A DNA stretch of 64,000 nucleotides. Source: Yponomeuta sedellus (lineage: Eukaryota > Arthropoda > Insecta > Lepidoptera > Yponomeutidae). Positions 43,221-55,928 of the stretch are shown piece after piece. Under the pieces are notes generated by a model. That model was not told where the DNA came from and did no database searches. It saw nothing but the letters and a program-made list of their open reading frames with translations. Position 1 is the first letter of the stretch. Each line of letters starts with the position of its first letter. The translations under genes and the position numbers were made by a program. Location of the stretch: the NCBI GenBank assembly GCA_934045075.1, contig OW203744.1, positions 868,001 through 932,000 of the forward strand, read 5' to 3'.

Positions 43221-43424
43221 GTTTCCCCCTCGTATTATCCTTAGAACAAAGTGTTTACCTGACGCGAGGTAGTTTTTTTGTTCAAGTGCTGTTTTGTTTG
43301 TGGGAGGACACCTTTCCTTTTGTCGCCTTGTCACCCTTCGCGTTAGGGTTACCAGGCGTACCTACTAAATTATTAATATTGTAGTGTAACTATGTCGGTT
43401 CTACGTACTGTTTCTTCTTCTTCA

Positions 43425-43610
43425 GGCTATATTATGTAGTCCACTGCTGGACATAGCACTCCCCTAATGAGCGCCATAGCGCCCTGTTTTCAGCTTGCCG
43501 CATTCAGCATCTGCCGGCAGTTTTTCGCAGATCGTCATCCCACCTGGTCGGAGGGCGTCCTACACTGCGTTTGCCGAGTCGCGGTCTCCACGACAGACAC
43601 ATTCTATTAA
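43425..43610 (-). pseudogene. non-LTR C-terminal fragment
   Basis: Near-identical in layout to 61755-62000: a GRPPTRWDDDLRK-like block, then a CW/R-rich block and a short C-terminus, followed by a gaagaagaag tail. Confidence 0.7.
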
Positions 43611-44520
43611 GACATCTATTGAGTTCTAAATCTTAATCAATATTATCTTTGATTGTAGATGAATAATTAAATAAAAATAATTAAGAAGAAAGTCGGACAG
43701 ACGTGGGTTTAATCCTCAAATACTAGAATTGTCTGAATGAATGTTGTCAACCCTACACGCGGCGGGAGAGCTCGATTGGGCGTCTTGTTATGTTTCTTTG
43801 TACCTTCTTCAATGGGACGAAAACTGCAGACATTTCGTACGAAATTCGCGGCGAATGGGTTTGTTTATCTCGTTTCTTGTTTAGAGTTCTAAATGAAATA
43901 TATTTTTTTATTCCTTATATTTTTGTAAGGTACGACAGAAATTGAATAAGACTTACACGTTAAACAAAATACGTGTCTAACTTAAAATTTAGATCATTTT
44001 GAAGAAATAAAAGGCATATTAACTTTCAACTTAAATCTTTAATTATAAAAACACAATTCCTTAAAACACTAAAGCTCTCACTAAATTAGTCTGTGGTTGC
44101 AATTTTACAAGGAAAAGACGCATCTAGGAGTATTTTATTGGATTGCCGTTTTATAAATAAGGCCGCCGAAATTAACAGAGTCGATATTAAGATTGAAAAA
44201 CCTAGACCTCATCCATGGGACTAGCTTTAATTCCAAACATCGTTGTCATCCCTAGCCGTTTTTGAACAAAGTGAGCTTTTCACATTTCCTGAACCGCATT
44301 TCTGGCAGGCTTTAGAATCCGACAGGAGCCAAATAACATGCCTAATAGTATGTCTGTCTGTCTAACCGACCTTCTCGTATGAAGGGCTGTATCACTCGAA
44401 TCGTAATATTTGTAAGTCTAATAGTAGTAGCAGTTACACATGAAGTTTATTAGAATAAGTCAGTGTGCAAATTGTCACAAACGCCAATCCTCTGTTACTT
44501 AAGTTAACCTATGTTTAGTC
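43611..44520. other. unassigned AT-rich sequence
   Basis: Nothing recognised. Confidence 0.35.
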
Positions 44521-44526
44521 TTTTTA

Positions 44527-44700
44527 ATGCACTAACCCGTGGTAGGGACAATTTTAAAAACCTATTTAGAGGCTAAAAATTCCACCCATGCCGGGATCCG
44601 AACCCGCGACCTCTGGCTATCCGTGCCAGCGCTCTTCCAACTGAGCTAATGGGCGACTCACCGGCATCAGTGAAATTTCGAACCTCTTTACAATACTGTA
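44527..44700 (-). mobile_element. fold-back SINE family copy, no clear duplication
   Basis: On the plus strand the antisense tail (ttaatgcactaacccgtg), then cctatttagaggctaaaaat and a full antisense head (ggatccgaacccgcgacctc). Flanks give only a poor match (gttaacctatgttt / gttgacttatatgttt). Confidence 0.75.
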
Positions 44701-44774
44701 TTACGTTGACTTATATGTTTGTGCTGTTGGTGTGCGTTAATAAGTGTATAAAATAAAAATAAAGAAACATTAAT

Positions 44775-44940
44775 AACGCCTTCTCTCAGAGAGCGATAGT
44801 ATGGGTTTAATGTGGGGCCAGAAGCAAAGTATGTGCCTGTATGTAAATGATTAAAATAAAAATGTCCACGTACGCCCACCGCGTATTAACAATTTTAAGC
44901 GCTGAAGTACGTGAACACATCTGACACTTGGGTTTCCTTG
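44775..44940. repeat. family Z repeat fragment
   Basis: Shares ctctcagagag, gatagtatgggttta, cgcccaccgcgtattaacaa and aagcgctgaagtacgtgaa phrases with 12895-13020 and 47490-47610. Confidence 0.5.
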
Positions 44941-45149
44941 CGAAAACACAATAACTCACTTTATTGTTTCCTGTCGGGGAAAGAAAATCAATCACCGACG
45001 CAGTCAACTGTCCCCGCAAACGGTAAAACTGCGTCGGATGAAACGTCACATCCCCCTTCGCATAACGCAGGACTACCGAGAAGGTTCACGCGGCGAAAAC
45101 TTTCACGAGAACAAGTTTGCTCCGGAATCAAAGTATTTTTATTCAAAAC

Positions 45150-45430
45150 TAGCTAACCCAGCGAACTTCGTACCGCCTAAAAGTCTATTCTTTAATTTAT
45201 TTAGTTTTTTTGCCGTAAGAACCATCCTCGTACTTCAAGGAATATTCTAAAAAAAGAATTAGCGTCGAGGTAAAATAGCAATAAATATATATTTTCGGGG
45301 CTTAATCGCGTAATAAATACTACGCGATTAAGCCCCGAAAATATTCTAACTATTAGCGAAATCGGTTCAGCTGCTCTCGAGATTTGCGCTTACCAACACA
45401 TTTAGGGATTCATTTTTATATTATAGATAG
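45150..45430 (-). mobile_element. CTAG-ended (Helitron-like) repeat, interrupted
   Basis: actagctaacccagcgaact through aaatcggttcagctgctctc to tttttatattatagatag. It is the same family as 40216-40590. A hairpin element splits it at 45265. Confidence 0.6.
45265..45351. mobile_element. 87-bp hairpin insertion
   Basis: Contains perfect 22-bp arms (attttcggggcttaatcgcg plus ta; 45291-45312 and 45321-45342) around an 8-base loop. It is flanked by a 7-bp direct repeat attagcg (45258-45264, 45352-45358). The sister repeat at 40216-40590 shows the uninterrupted junction ttagcgaaatcgg. Confidence 0.75.
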
Positions 45431-45434
45431 AAGA

Positions 45435-46985
45435 TAACACAAAACCAATGAACGTTACAGGTGTCCGTTTAAGAAACTAGATCATATAAATAAAATTAAA
45501 ATAAAATAAATCATTTTGGAGAAAAAATGGACCAGAAGACTCCATTTAAACTTAGTCATTTAAAAGTTGGTCCTAATTAACAGAGTTTACTTTATTATTC
45601 ATTTGTAACTGGATAAACTGATTTTTTGTCGGAAGAGTCCGACCCGGTTACAAATCAATAATGTGTAATGCTTACGGAAGTTTTAGATCAAAAAGAGGTT
45701 ACATAATAATATTATTCTAAAACCTTCTAAGTGTTCCTGCATTAAACAGGCTTTAATTGACATCTTTGTCATATAAAATTATCCCTCAAATGCAAATCGT
45801 CGTGCATGCCTTGCACCTAGAAGAAAACCGCAGATTACTAGACATGTTAAATCAGCGTCATCAGCATTCTCAGGATGATCGGATTTTAAGCTTCTGTCCG
45901 CATTATGCCTATGCCAGACCCCATGTCTCGACGGGGCGTGGCTTCCCCCTCATTTCCTTATTCCGGGGGAGATTGCGAGCACGCAACTTGGCCAAACAAA
46001 ACGGACGAGTTCAGCGGAAACGGCTGCTATAGGGTTGAGTTTAAGGAGCACTATGGCTTGCGGACGGCTCTGCTAATTTATGGAAATGGTAGTCAATGTT
46101 ATGCTTTCGTCTTAAGGTGGTGTGGTTATAATGGATTCTGGTGATGGGGTAACTTTAAATATTCTAAGCGCTGGGATCCACCAAACTCTTAATACCCGGT
46201 GTTTGATGATAAGATTACAGATCTGCATTGTTTGACAAATGTTTTTGTTGCGTTTGATATCAACTAGTTATTAAAAGTCACTGTAACATTAAAGGAAAAG
46301 CGAAAAACATTACATTTATCGATACCCAAAACAGCATACACGCTATGTAACAAATGGTAAATTACTTATTTGACCTTCAACTCTGTTGAATATATTGGAC
46401 GTTTTCCTGGTGACTACCGCGCAGCTTTACGTCTAATGTGGTAACCAACACAATCCGTACTTGTAACGTTATTTTCTTTGTAATATTTTGTATTTATATT
46501 ACTATCTTTTCCTTAGTTCGTCAAATCCAAAAAATGGACTGACACCACGGGGTTGTCAACCACCCTCGATACAGCCAACTTACTTTTTAAATGCAGACAC
46601 CATGATGTGTTGTGTAATGAATGGCATACCTGCAAAAATAGAAAACACATTTATTACAACCTCAAGTTAACAACCGACTAGGCAAGAAGTACACGAGTTG
46701 GTCAAACAATGTTAACAACTCAGAGATTACTCAAAACACATAATTCATTATTTGTGTGTCGTTACAACATCAAGAGCGGTTGAACGAACGTGAAAACAAT
46801 GTCAAGATCATCACAGGCACAATGGTTAAGTAGCAAAACATAAAAACCGTTCCAAATACAACAACAGTACAGTAAAATTGAAAAACACGAAAATGTCGGC
46901 CAAGGAGCGGTTGATAAATAAACATGCCGCAGGAGAATACAGAAGTTTCAGTTCGATATCACACTTCACTGAGAGAAAGCAAAAG
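45435..46985. other. family X fragment, then unassigned sequence
   Basis: 45435-45600 holds aatgaacgttacaggtgtcc, cattttggagaaaaaatgg and cttagtcatttaaaagt blocks of family X. The rest has short unrelated frames (45757-46144, 46488-46670) that I cannot assign. Confidence 0.35.
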
Positions 46986-47017
46986 TAAACGAAAAAAAAG
47001 AAAGTAAGAAGACAATT

Positions 47018-47142
47018 ATACTATTTTTAATGCACTAACCCGTGCTAAGGATAAATTTAAATTTAATCTGGCACGGATAGCCAGAGGTCGCGGGTTCGAA
47101 TCCCGGCATGGGTGAAATCTTTAGCCTCTAAATAGGTTTTTA
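47018..47142 (-). mobile_element. fold-back SINE family, 125-bp deleted copy
   Basis: Flanked by a 12-bp near-duplication (aagaagacaatt 47006-47017; aagaagaaaatt 47143-47154, one difference). The antisense tail at the left joins part of a sense head (ggttcgaatcccggc) and the common 5' end. Confidence 0.75.
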
Positions 47143-47154
47143 AAGAAGAAAATT

Positions 47155-47245
47155 TTGAATAAATAAATATTCATGGACATATTACACAGATCTCGTTAGC
47201 CCCTTAAGTACAACTAAATGACTTGTGTTACAGGTACAAGAACTA
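47155..47245 (-). mobile_element. tRNA-SINE family B fragment
   Basis: Tail and body only (attcatggacatattacaca, ctaaatgacttgtgtt). Confidence 0.55.
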
Positions 47246-47489
47246 ATAGACTTGTTATAGTCGAATAATGAGAACCATTGCATAGGACATAGGACAGGGT
47301 ATCCTAGTTCGGCATCAGGATAAGCGATCGTGTTAAGTGGAAGTTCATTATTTATTTTATTAATAAGGACAGCCTCATAGTCATATTACAAGAAATGTTC
47401 ACTATAAATATAACAAAAAGACGTCGTAATCATAGAAGGCAATTAAGGTGCTGCCCACAGAACATTTCTTTTTTATGCCCTGTGGTGCT

Positions 47490-47610
47490 GCCTTTTACGT
47501 CCCATTGCGGGGCACAGGCCTTCTCTTGGAGAGAAACTATGGGCTCAATCAACACGCGTGCCCACCTCGGTTCGGCGATTTCAAGGTTGAGGTATGTGGC
47601 TTAGAATGGG
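47490..47610. repeat. family Z repeat fragment
   Basis: acgtcccattgcggggcaca, cttggagagaaactatgggc and acgcgtgcccacctcgg are in the usual order. Confidence 0.5.
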
Positions 47611-49310
47611 AATTGCATACGCTTCACACAGAGAGGTTTAAAAATGCAAATGGAAGTACAGCCGAAACGAGAATTCTAAACGTTCCTATAATGTTCTAAA
47701 TATGAGTGATTTTTTTTTTATAGTAAACTAGTTGATCCAAAATTATTAGATGTTTGTTATCGCTTGAATATTCAGGCGAATACCACCGAAGCAAATTTAA
47801 TTACAGTGAGCCATAAACCTGAATGTTAAGAAAACAGTGACGTCAGCCGATCGGAAGAGAGCCATGAAGATGATCCAAATGGAAACAAAGCGCCAGGCAG
47901 GCATGCTAAATTTATTTCTCAATGTTCCAGACCTCAATAGGAAAAACAGAACCGTTATGGGATCACAAAGAAAAAACCTCAAACTCTTTTTTCATGAACC
48001 AGTTGAGCGATCGATGAAGAATTAGATTACGAAGACCTATGACCTTTATGACACTGACTAAAATAGTATGTGGTGGTGATTTTATGAGATTTGTGGCCTA
48101 TTGTGTATCGGCCTTATTTATAAAAACACGATTCTACTAAAACACTCCTAAAGGGGTTTTATTTTATGTGTGGTTACGTATTTTCCTTGTAAAATCTCCA
48201 CCACACACTGTCTTAGTGAGCGCTTTTAGAATCGCCACAGCAGAAAGGAAGATCTTACCTCAAAAGCAGTGTCATTTTGTTTGATTAAATAGTGCAGCCT
48301 TTATCCGTGACTAGCCAAGATAGAAATTTCACTGGAAGAGAAGATCAATTTTTACTTGGATCAATACAATGGTGAAGACGTCAGCCAAGAAAAATACGTA
48401 TCACGCTGACAACAATCACCAAGAGTGTGTGGGCAAACATTAATCCAATTTACCGCCAAATGACGCAAGAACTGGGACAGAAACAATAAACCGAGTTGAC
48501 AGAGCAATAAAAGCTCACTCGACAATTCCCATATTTTACGAGGAAGCATTTAAATTATATTTTATAACCAAACGGTGCATTGCGAACTCGTCATCACGAC
48601 GTGTCCGCAATGTCCGTATGACCTTTAATAGTGTGGAGTATTTTCATCAAAACTTTTTCACTAATGAAAACTCATTCAGACCACGTTTAGTCTACAAGAT
48701 CATCACCAACTGTATGGAGGTGGAGGTGGCAGTTTTAATTAAACTAAAAAAAAAAACAAAATTGGTTTGGAATGATTTGTGCCAATTTCTATGTAATTTT
48801 TCTCTTTTTTTCAGCTGGAATCAGTTTCTTTCTCAGTCTAGTCTCAGACTACTTTATTCTTGCTAACTACGGTAATAAAGTTCTAAAGTACTATAAAGCC
48901 GGAGAAGAGTAAGTGCCTACTCACATTTCATACCGTCACGCACTGAATTCCTAGCTGGGTATTCCTAAGAATGCTAATTATCGTCGTGAACGTCTAATAT
49001 GGTACTATAAAATGCATGATATTCGTTTCTGGGACTAGTACGTAAGTTTTGAAATCCAAAGGAAGCTCTGTTGGTGTAATAACTGTATTAGTTTTTTTTA
49101 TCTTTATAAATTATGAATCATAGAGCTGAAGAAAAATTTGTTATATGGTTTCCGAACCTCGTGGAATCTTAACCTTCGCAGTCCTGACCTTGAAATTAAC
49201 AATATAAATCTGTGCAGTTAACGATTTCTTCAATACATACTTCCTACCCACAACCTAGAATCTCGAGCTGTATAAACTGAAATTCTTTACATGCACGTAA
49301 AGTGATACGA
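47611..49310. other. unassigned sequence
   Basis: Short frames at 47797-48025, 48361-48549 and 48618-48866 lack recognisable domains. No repeat ends were recognised. Confidence 0.3.
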
Positions 49311-49323
49311 TATAAAAAGTTTC

Positions 49324-49565
49324 ATTTTTAAAAACCTATTTAGAGGCTAAAAATTTCACCCATGCCGGGATTCGAACCCGCAACCTCTGGCTATCCGTAC
49401 CAGCGCTCTACCAATTGAGCTCAATTGGTAGAGCGCTGGTAGCAGGGAGGTTGGAGCAGAGGTTGCGGGTTCGAATCCTGGCATGGGTGAAATTTTTAGC
49501 CTCTAAATAGGTTTTTAAATTTGTTCCTTAGCACGGGTTAGTGCATTAAAAATAAAAATAGTGTA
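49324..49565 (+). mobile_element. fold-back tRNA-SINE (palindrome)
   Basis: Flanked by a 12-bp duplication ataaaaagtttc (49312-49323, 49566-49577). The antisense head and the sense head meet at gagctc. The sense anticodon-region differs (tagcagggaggttggagcag), and the full tail ends aaaatagtgtaa. Confidence 0.92.
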
Positions 49566-49577
49566 ATAAAAAGTTTC

Positions 49578-50537
49578 TTCAAAATCATCCCGCTTTTTAA
49601 GCATTAAAATTTTTAAAAATCATAAGTATGAAAATTTCATTTAACGCTTGAAATTACCAATCCGCGGAGGGCACGCGTGGTAATTAAAACCATACTATCT
49701 GCGAGAACGCCTGTGCCCTGCAGTGAGACGTTTATAAGCTGCTATAAAAATACATTTAAGTAAAACTTATTTGTTGTGTACAAGTTCAATATATGCAAAA
49801 AAAGTCATTTTATTGATAGAAGCCAGAACTAGAACGATAGCTGGTGTCGGCATATTGTATTGGAAGGTTAGGCCTCCTATTGTTTCGTTTCGGGTTTGAT
49901 CTAAATCTTGGATGTCCGCGGACGTCTTGAGGCCAAACTACTGCGAACTTACAAAGCGTACTTAAATCTAGGGGTTCCCATTATCACAATGTTCATAAAG
50001 TGTGGTCACTACAGGTCACGTCCAACAATGTGTTCTTAGCTAAATAGAGGGACGTAAACACGCCCGGAGCGCGTAAACACACGCTATGCGGTGTCGTAAC
50101 AGCCGCGTGGCATAACTGCGACTAAGAATAGCTGACCAGAGTTTCAGTGTTTGTAGCACGATGATACGTACTAATCAGCAGCTATATTCAGAAATCTCTA
50201 GAGGCAGTGTAGAAGGATCTGATACTCAGATGATTTATCAAAACCCTCCGGTAGAAAACGCCACAGCGAACAGTTACCAAGATAGCATTAAAAGTGCTTT
50301 TAAAGTTAAACAAACACCGCCAAACGCTCTTTTCCTGCTCCTAAACGATGATACCTGAACACATAACCACACCCAGAGCAGACCTAATGTACGAATGGAA
50401 CTCATGACCTCCATGACGGATAGCGCGGAAAGAGCTAGCGAGGCAACGAGTCAGAAGATTGCCCCGTTTATGATCAGCAAGATGCAAATGTACCAGCAAA
50501 TGCTCGCCGAATTCAAAGTCGTCTACTACATCAGATC
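49578..50537. other. unassigned sequence, family Z trace
   Basis: 49660-49735 (gccctgcagtgagacgt) is a probable family Z trace. A 65-codon frame at 50161-50358 and another at 50395-50580 have no resemblance to known proteins. Confidence 0.3.
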
Positions 50538-50544
50538 AACCCAT

Positions 50545-50670
50545 TATGTCCCCACCGAGGGGCAAGTGTCTCTTCCCTAAAGAAGGTATAGGCCATACTC
50601 CACCACGGAGGTCCAGTCCGGATTGGTGGAGGCTTGCAAGACTAGTGGCTGGTCTTACGGTCAGAAGACT
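50545..50670 (-). repeat. family Y repeat fragment
   Basis: tatgtccccaccgaggggca, ggccatactccaccacgg and gtggctggtcttacggtcag. Confidence 0.65.
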
Positions 50671-51400
50671 ACATCAGATCTTATAGTTTTTTTAAAATGA
50701 TTTATCGGTTTCCTCAGACGCTGGGTCCGTGCCTGTTTTAAAGTTTTTATTTTCCCTGGACTTTGTAGTCCTTAGTTAACATTCTTCCACTATAGGCCAT
50801 TTAGTTCAGTTAAATGTTGGTGTAACTATATGATCAACTGTCTTTCCGAAAACTAAGTTAGCCAGAAAAAATGCAGAACAACGGGCGGCGTCGCTTATTT
50901 CAATGGTTTGGCACAATGAACCCTGTTATTCAAATGGGAGTCCCACATTTCATTATTTGTCTTCCAAACTAAACCCAGAGAGCTTGGCATAAATGCGAGA
51001 ATTCATCGCAAAGGATCATATCGCTCGTAGCAACCCATACCTCCACGTAGTAGCGACATCCGTGCCTGGCTTCGAACACGATAATTATTTATTACAAACA
51101 ATACACTATTCCACATGGTTGGATTGTTTGAGTGCAAGAGAAATCTATTTCCATGGAGCTTGGACTAAAAAAACGAGATTCAACCTCAATTCGCATAAAT
51201 CTGGCATTGTCAACAAAAAAAATCCACGTCAATTATCGTTCTTTTCAATGCTCAACGTCACTTTCAACAACGTTTGTTCTGCTGCTTCTATAATATTTTG
51301 CTCCATTTGCCATTATTATTCTTTATTTTAATATCATGTGGTTATAAGGTTTTTTCTTTCTAATGACGGTTTCTGATTAAATAAAATGGTTATTACTTTA
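50671..51400. other. unassigned sequence
   Basis: One 112-codon plus frame (50993-51331) starting MREFIAKDHIARSNPYLHVV shows no domain I recognise. It is too weak to call a gene. Confidence 0.3.
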
Positions 51401-51413
51401 TAAAGGGCTTTGA

Positions 51414-51606
51414 AAACCTATTTAGAGGCTAAAAATTTCACCCATGCCGGGATTCGAACCCGCAACCTCTGGCTATCCGTGCCGTGGCACGATAGCCAGA
51501 GGTTGCGGGTTCGAATCCCGGCATGGGTGAAATTTTTAGACTCTAAGTAGGTTTTTAAATTTGTCCTTAGCACGGATTAGTGCATTAAAAATAAAAATAG
51601 TATAAT
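51414..51606 (+). mobile_element. fold-back tRNA-SINE (compact palindrome)
   Basis: Flanked by near-identical taaagggctttga (51401-51413) and taaaggctttga (from 51607). The antisense and sense arms both stop in the anticodon stem (ctatccgtgcc / ggcacgatag), so box A is lost on both sides while both B boxes remain. Confidence 0.85.
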
Positions 51607-51619
51607 TAAAGGCTTTGAA

Positions 51620-54600
51620 TTTTTCTGCAATATTGGTAGAAAGGAAAACGCGGGTTTCACACTTTTATGAAATTCCCGTTTTACGAGCTTGCTTTGTCAA
51701 GAATATCAATCTGACAAAAAATCGAATACAACAAGTGTTGTCAACACACGCTTTAGCCAACTAAAGCTTTTTCAGGAATTGCAAGTTTTAGAAGAATCTT
51801 CGCCGCTTACGAAGCATTTGGGAGGAAAACACTAGCGATAGTTTTTGCGAAGAGCATGTAGATTTACAACACCTGGCGCAGTGGTTTACGCCGCTACCTC
51901 TTCGTGACTTCAAACATACGTCTTCTGGAGTGATTCACTGCTGACAGATCCTTTTGGACCAGCAATAGCTCATAATCATGCGTAACTGCTGTACGAACAT
52001 TCCTAGAGGCCCCAAATTGTGCAGATGGTATGGCGCATCACAGGGAAATTGAAAAGCCGGTATTTTCCTCCGAGCTTACATCCTATCTTCTACATTTCGT
52101 ACAAATTAATTACACCGCATTATTTATCATCCAGTAGAAGTATTTGCAAGTGCTATAGCAGGTAGTGCAAGTACGTTCTTTAACTAAAGGTTCTGCAACA
52201 TTGAAACTAGAGTTTATATTATATTAATCTCCTCTACAATAAGAACCAAGCACCGAAAAGTCACTCGTGGAAGAGAACACCCGCAAAGCATGGGGCTATA
52301 AACCGAACGACCGGCCGGTCGCATTCCACGCAAATTGGCCACCGAACAGCGCACCGTCTAAATATACCACGCTATAGGCACAATAATAGGAACTGTTTAA
52401 CTGATATCACAGTGCGGGAACACACACGTACATTCGATAAAATACAGAACGTTGCCGTTGACTAGAAGTCTTTGAAACTGTGCATATTTTAAACCCAAAT
52501 GTTGCATAATAGAAATCGGCCATACCTGAAGACCAGGGAAATCAGCATCACTATCTCATGTTAAACGTCTCGTTACTCTCCAAGAGTAGGAAGATTTACG
52601 GCCTTAGTCAAACAGTCATTTCGACAAAGGATTTAAAATGCCTTCCGTCAATTCCATGCCAATGCCACAGTAGGCACAATAATAGACACGGTTTAACTGA
52701 TCAGTAAATTGGGCTGCACTGAATTCGTTTTTTGTTGCTTTTGTATAGCGCTCCTGGTTGCACAATGTGCAATGCACAAGGCAGGTAATGCTGTTTTGTG
52801 AATTGTCAGGTATATTATGGATGTTTGGGATCATCGCTCACTAAACCAGCGTTCTGTAAAGTACGTGCCACGACACAAGTTGTACAGTGGTCATTAGCCA
52901 GGTCGCCTCAGAAAAGTGTCAAGTTTTGTCAAAATTCTAATTCTATGTTGTACTAGGTTATTAGGAACCTACAGCCTTTTCTAGGCTGTAACTTCTAAGA
53001 CAAGCTAGCAATATTAAAAAAAAAATTTTAAACAACTGGAACGGTAAAGCAGGGCCGAACGTACCGAAAGAGTTTTCTTTCTCAGCCAGTCACATTTTAG
53101 ACATTAGTCCCAAAAACTCTCCAGTCGGTAAGGTCAAGATAATTTGACAATGCCATTTCCTAAATTATAGAGTGGCGCCTCCCACCTTATACGATTAAAG
53201 TGGTAAATTGGCGGTATCCTTCCATAGTATCTCCGAAATTACTTGGTGATATAAATAGTGGACACAGTCATGGCAACCGACTGTAATGGTTCAAGATGAG
53301 TTCATCGCTACTTTTGGTTATTCGCGAGTATTTCCTTGATTAATCTGTCAGTTTCATATGCAATGCAGTAACTACCTATATTACTTATTTCATGTAGTCC
53401 TATCTGGTAGCCTACTTCTGCGCAAAGTTCTCCCTTTAACATCTTTAACGGATTAAAATTATAATTAAACAAAATCTTTGAGATACATTTTTAAAAGAAA
53501 ATATCATCAGAAAATCTCAGAAATCATACACTTACTAAGAACGCGCGATAAGAAACGTGATAAGGCGTGTCTATGCCTTCTCACTTTTAGAATAGAAATA
53601 GTTTATTGGCATATTAAGACAAAGGGTCGAGGGTGAGCATTACGCAAGTCAAAGCAGTGATCTTGGCAGCGTTGATTTTCGGCCACAGCCCACAAAATAA
53701 AGCTTTCTTTCAAAGCTTATGAACTACAAATTGTAAATTTAAAGTCTGTTGACACTTAGATATTAGTCGACGATATTAGTGCCGCTACGAATATAAATAA
53801 TGAGCAACGATTATTATCTCATTTAAAACAGACAAAGTAGACCAAACACATGGTTTCCTGCAAATCACTTGAATCTAGACCACGACGGAGCGACGTCGCT
53901 GTAATAAAACACATTTGTCGGCTTCATTTTGACATTAAAAAGCCATTTCGGGGCGGTGACTTCATTTCATGCGCCGTACTTCAGTCCCTTCGGTTTTAAA
54001 CACCATACTCGCAGGTTAGTGATACACAAAAGGTCAGCAATGTCTCGACGGCGGGAAGGAAATGCGTGAGTCCTTGGTAGTATTGATTACTTCGAACCGC
54101 CGTGTCAAAAGTAAATAAGAACATCTTTCTCTTCTCAACTTGCCTGTTAAGTCCACCGTTATTTACAGTGGAAGATTTGTGTATTCCAGATAGATCTAAA
54201 TTGTGAGGATCTCAGGTAGGACAAATATTTAGGAAGGCTTAGCTAACAGAGTTTGGATACTTTGTGTATATTATGGCAATTCATGAATTAATTCTCAAAG
54301 ACTACTAGAGCGAGTTTACATTCTTCTGTGTCTTCACACGTAGCTACACTTAAGCCGTAGTTTACGTCTTTATGAAATTTTAACGAGCACGCTGTAACGC
54401 TGTATTCAGCGGAATGCTACGCTGCCTTTTATGTAGCGTTTTAAGTGCAAGCAAGTTTTTTCGCAGTCTCTTTCTTCATATCTGGCAATAACATGTTCGC
54501 GAGAATCTGCTGGTTCTCTTACAATGTAAACTGTAAAATGTTGGTTCACACAAAATTTTATTTTGAACTGCGGCACCAAATAGTAAAAAGGATAGGTATT

Positions 54601-54750
54601 GCAACTTTCATTAATGATTTGACTTGCGGAGAAATAGTAGAAGTTACTGCTTATTGTTGTAATAATACTGACAAATCTCATTTATTCTTTGATATTCAAA
54701 TATGATAGTATTTCTTAATTCGCGATACTCATACATAGTTATTATTTACC
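51620..54750. other. long unassigned AT-rich sequence
   Basis: No repeat ends, tRNA-like heads or credible coding frames were recognised over about 3.1 kb. It is the least repetitive part of the window. Opposed frames at 54406-54705 are unlikely to be real. Confidence 0.35.
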
Positions 54751-54754
54751 AGGT

Positions 54755-55639
54755 AAAACGCAATAATCTCATTTCCCGACGTTTCGGCAGCCGTGGTCTC
54801 GGGTAGACTCAAATAAGATATTTGTATATGCTTTGTTCCTTTTCTATGACTGACCTTTCTCCTACACTTCAACAAGTGCTGTCTCAATAAACAGTTTGAT
54901 ATTCTCTGAGTAATTTGTTATTTCCATTACGTACTTCCAACACTTATCTTTAAGGGCGAACTTCTAGAATATTAACTGGCGAACGAACCAAATAAAGCAT
55001 TAGACACAAAGAGTATATAACCACTACGATTAGACATATACGTTAATTATGACATATTTTCCTCACTTTTGGTGTCTTCCACGTCTCAATTCAATTTTAT
55101 TGCGATAAATTACAGTAATAAGATGTTAAGTAGGTATTTTCATACAAAGTACATGTGTAATTTTACCGAGAATGCCATGGCAACATCATAATAATATTAT
55201 TATAAAACAATATAAATTAAAATCAAATTAGCCTTTCGACATAATATCCTCATGATCCTATGAAATACAAAAGTTCTATAAAGTAATAATAACGAAAAAC
55301 ATTCAATCATTTATGTCACTATGTTCACCATTATCATGAAATTGTTTAATACGTCTAATGAGTGACTATAATATTCTTGTTACTAGACGGGCATATTAGC
55401 ACCTTCCTTTATTTTTCACGCTTCATCAGATACAATGCTTCATTAGCACCAATTAAATCCAACAATTACAGCTTGCCCTTACTACTGCTTTAAGATAGAA
55501 TAAATACAATTTGAATAGAAGGCTCAACACTAGGACAAAATATTTTATATATTTTTTGCGATATCCTTGAATCTGTTCACATGAAATCCAAGTATGAAAA
55601 ATTATATGACATAAACGCATTATCCCGGAGGGGTAGGCG
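54755..55639. other. cgacgtttcggc-type fragment, then unassigned sequence
   Basis: tttcccgacgtttcggcagc at about 54770 matches 42998. The rest is AT-rich without recognised features. Confidence 0.35.
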
Positions 55640-55765
55640 GAGACCAAGGTTTGGCATTTAAAATGATCCTAACAGACCTCTTCCTCTTCATTAACGTTGT
55701 CATCGTCACATCATCGTTGCATGCACGCATTCCGGTTTCGGGTACTTTTTATCGTATGAATTTTT
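55640..55765 (-). pseudogene. non-LTR C-terminal remnant
   Basis: The minus strand carries the cgtgcatgcaacgatgatgt to ccaaaccttggtctccgcct end of the 15942-16323 family. It is too decayed for a continuous frame. Confidence 0.55.
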
Positions 55766-55928
55766 CTTAAGACAATATAAAATTTATTTATAAAATCATA
55801 GGTAGGTATATAATAGACATAACAATTGAACTTTTAACATAGGTTAGAGTAAAAACGTAGCCACAACTAGAAAAACATAACGCAAAACGCACGTCGTATA
55901 AACTGAAGATTCATCTTATTATTATACA

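Noticed and set aside
50993..51331. 112-codon plus-strand frame as a gene
   Set aside because: No domain, no start or splice context and no conservation evidence; length is within chance for AT-rich DNA of this size.
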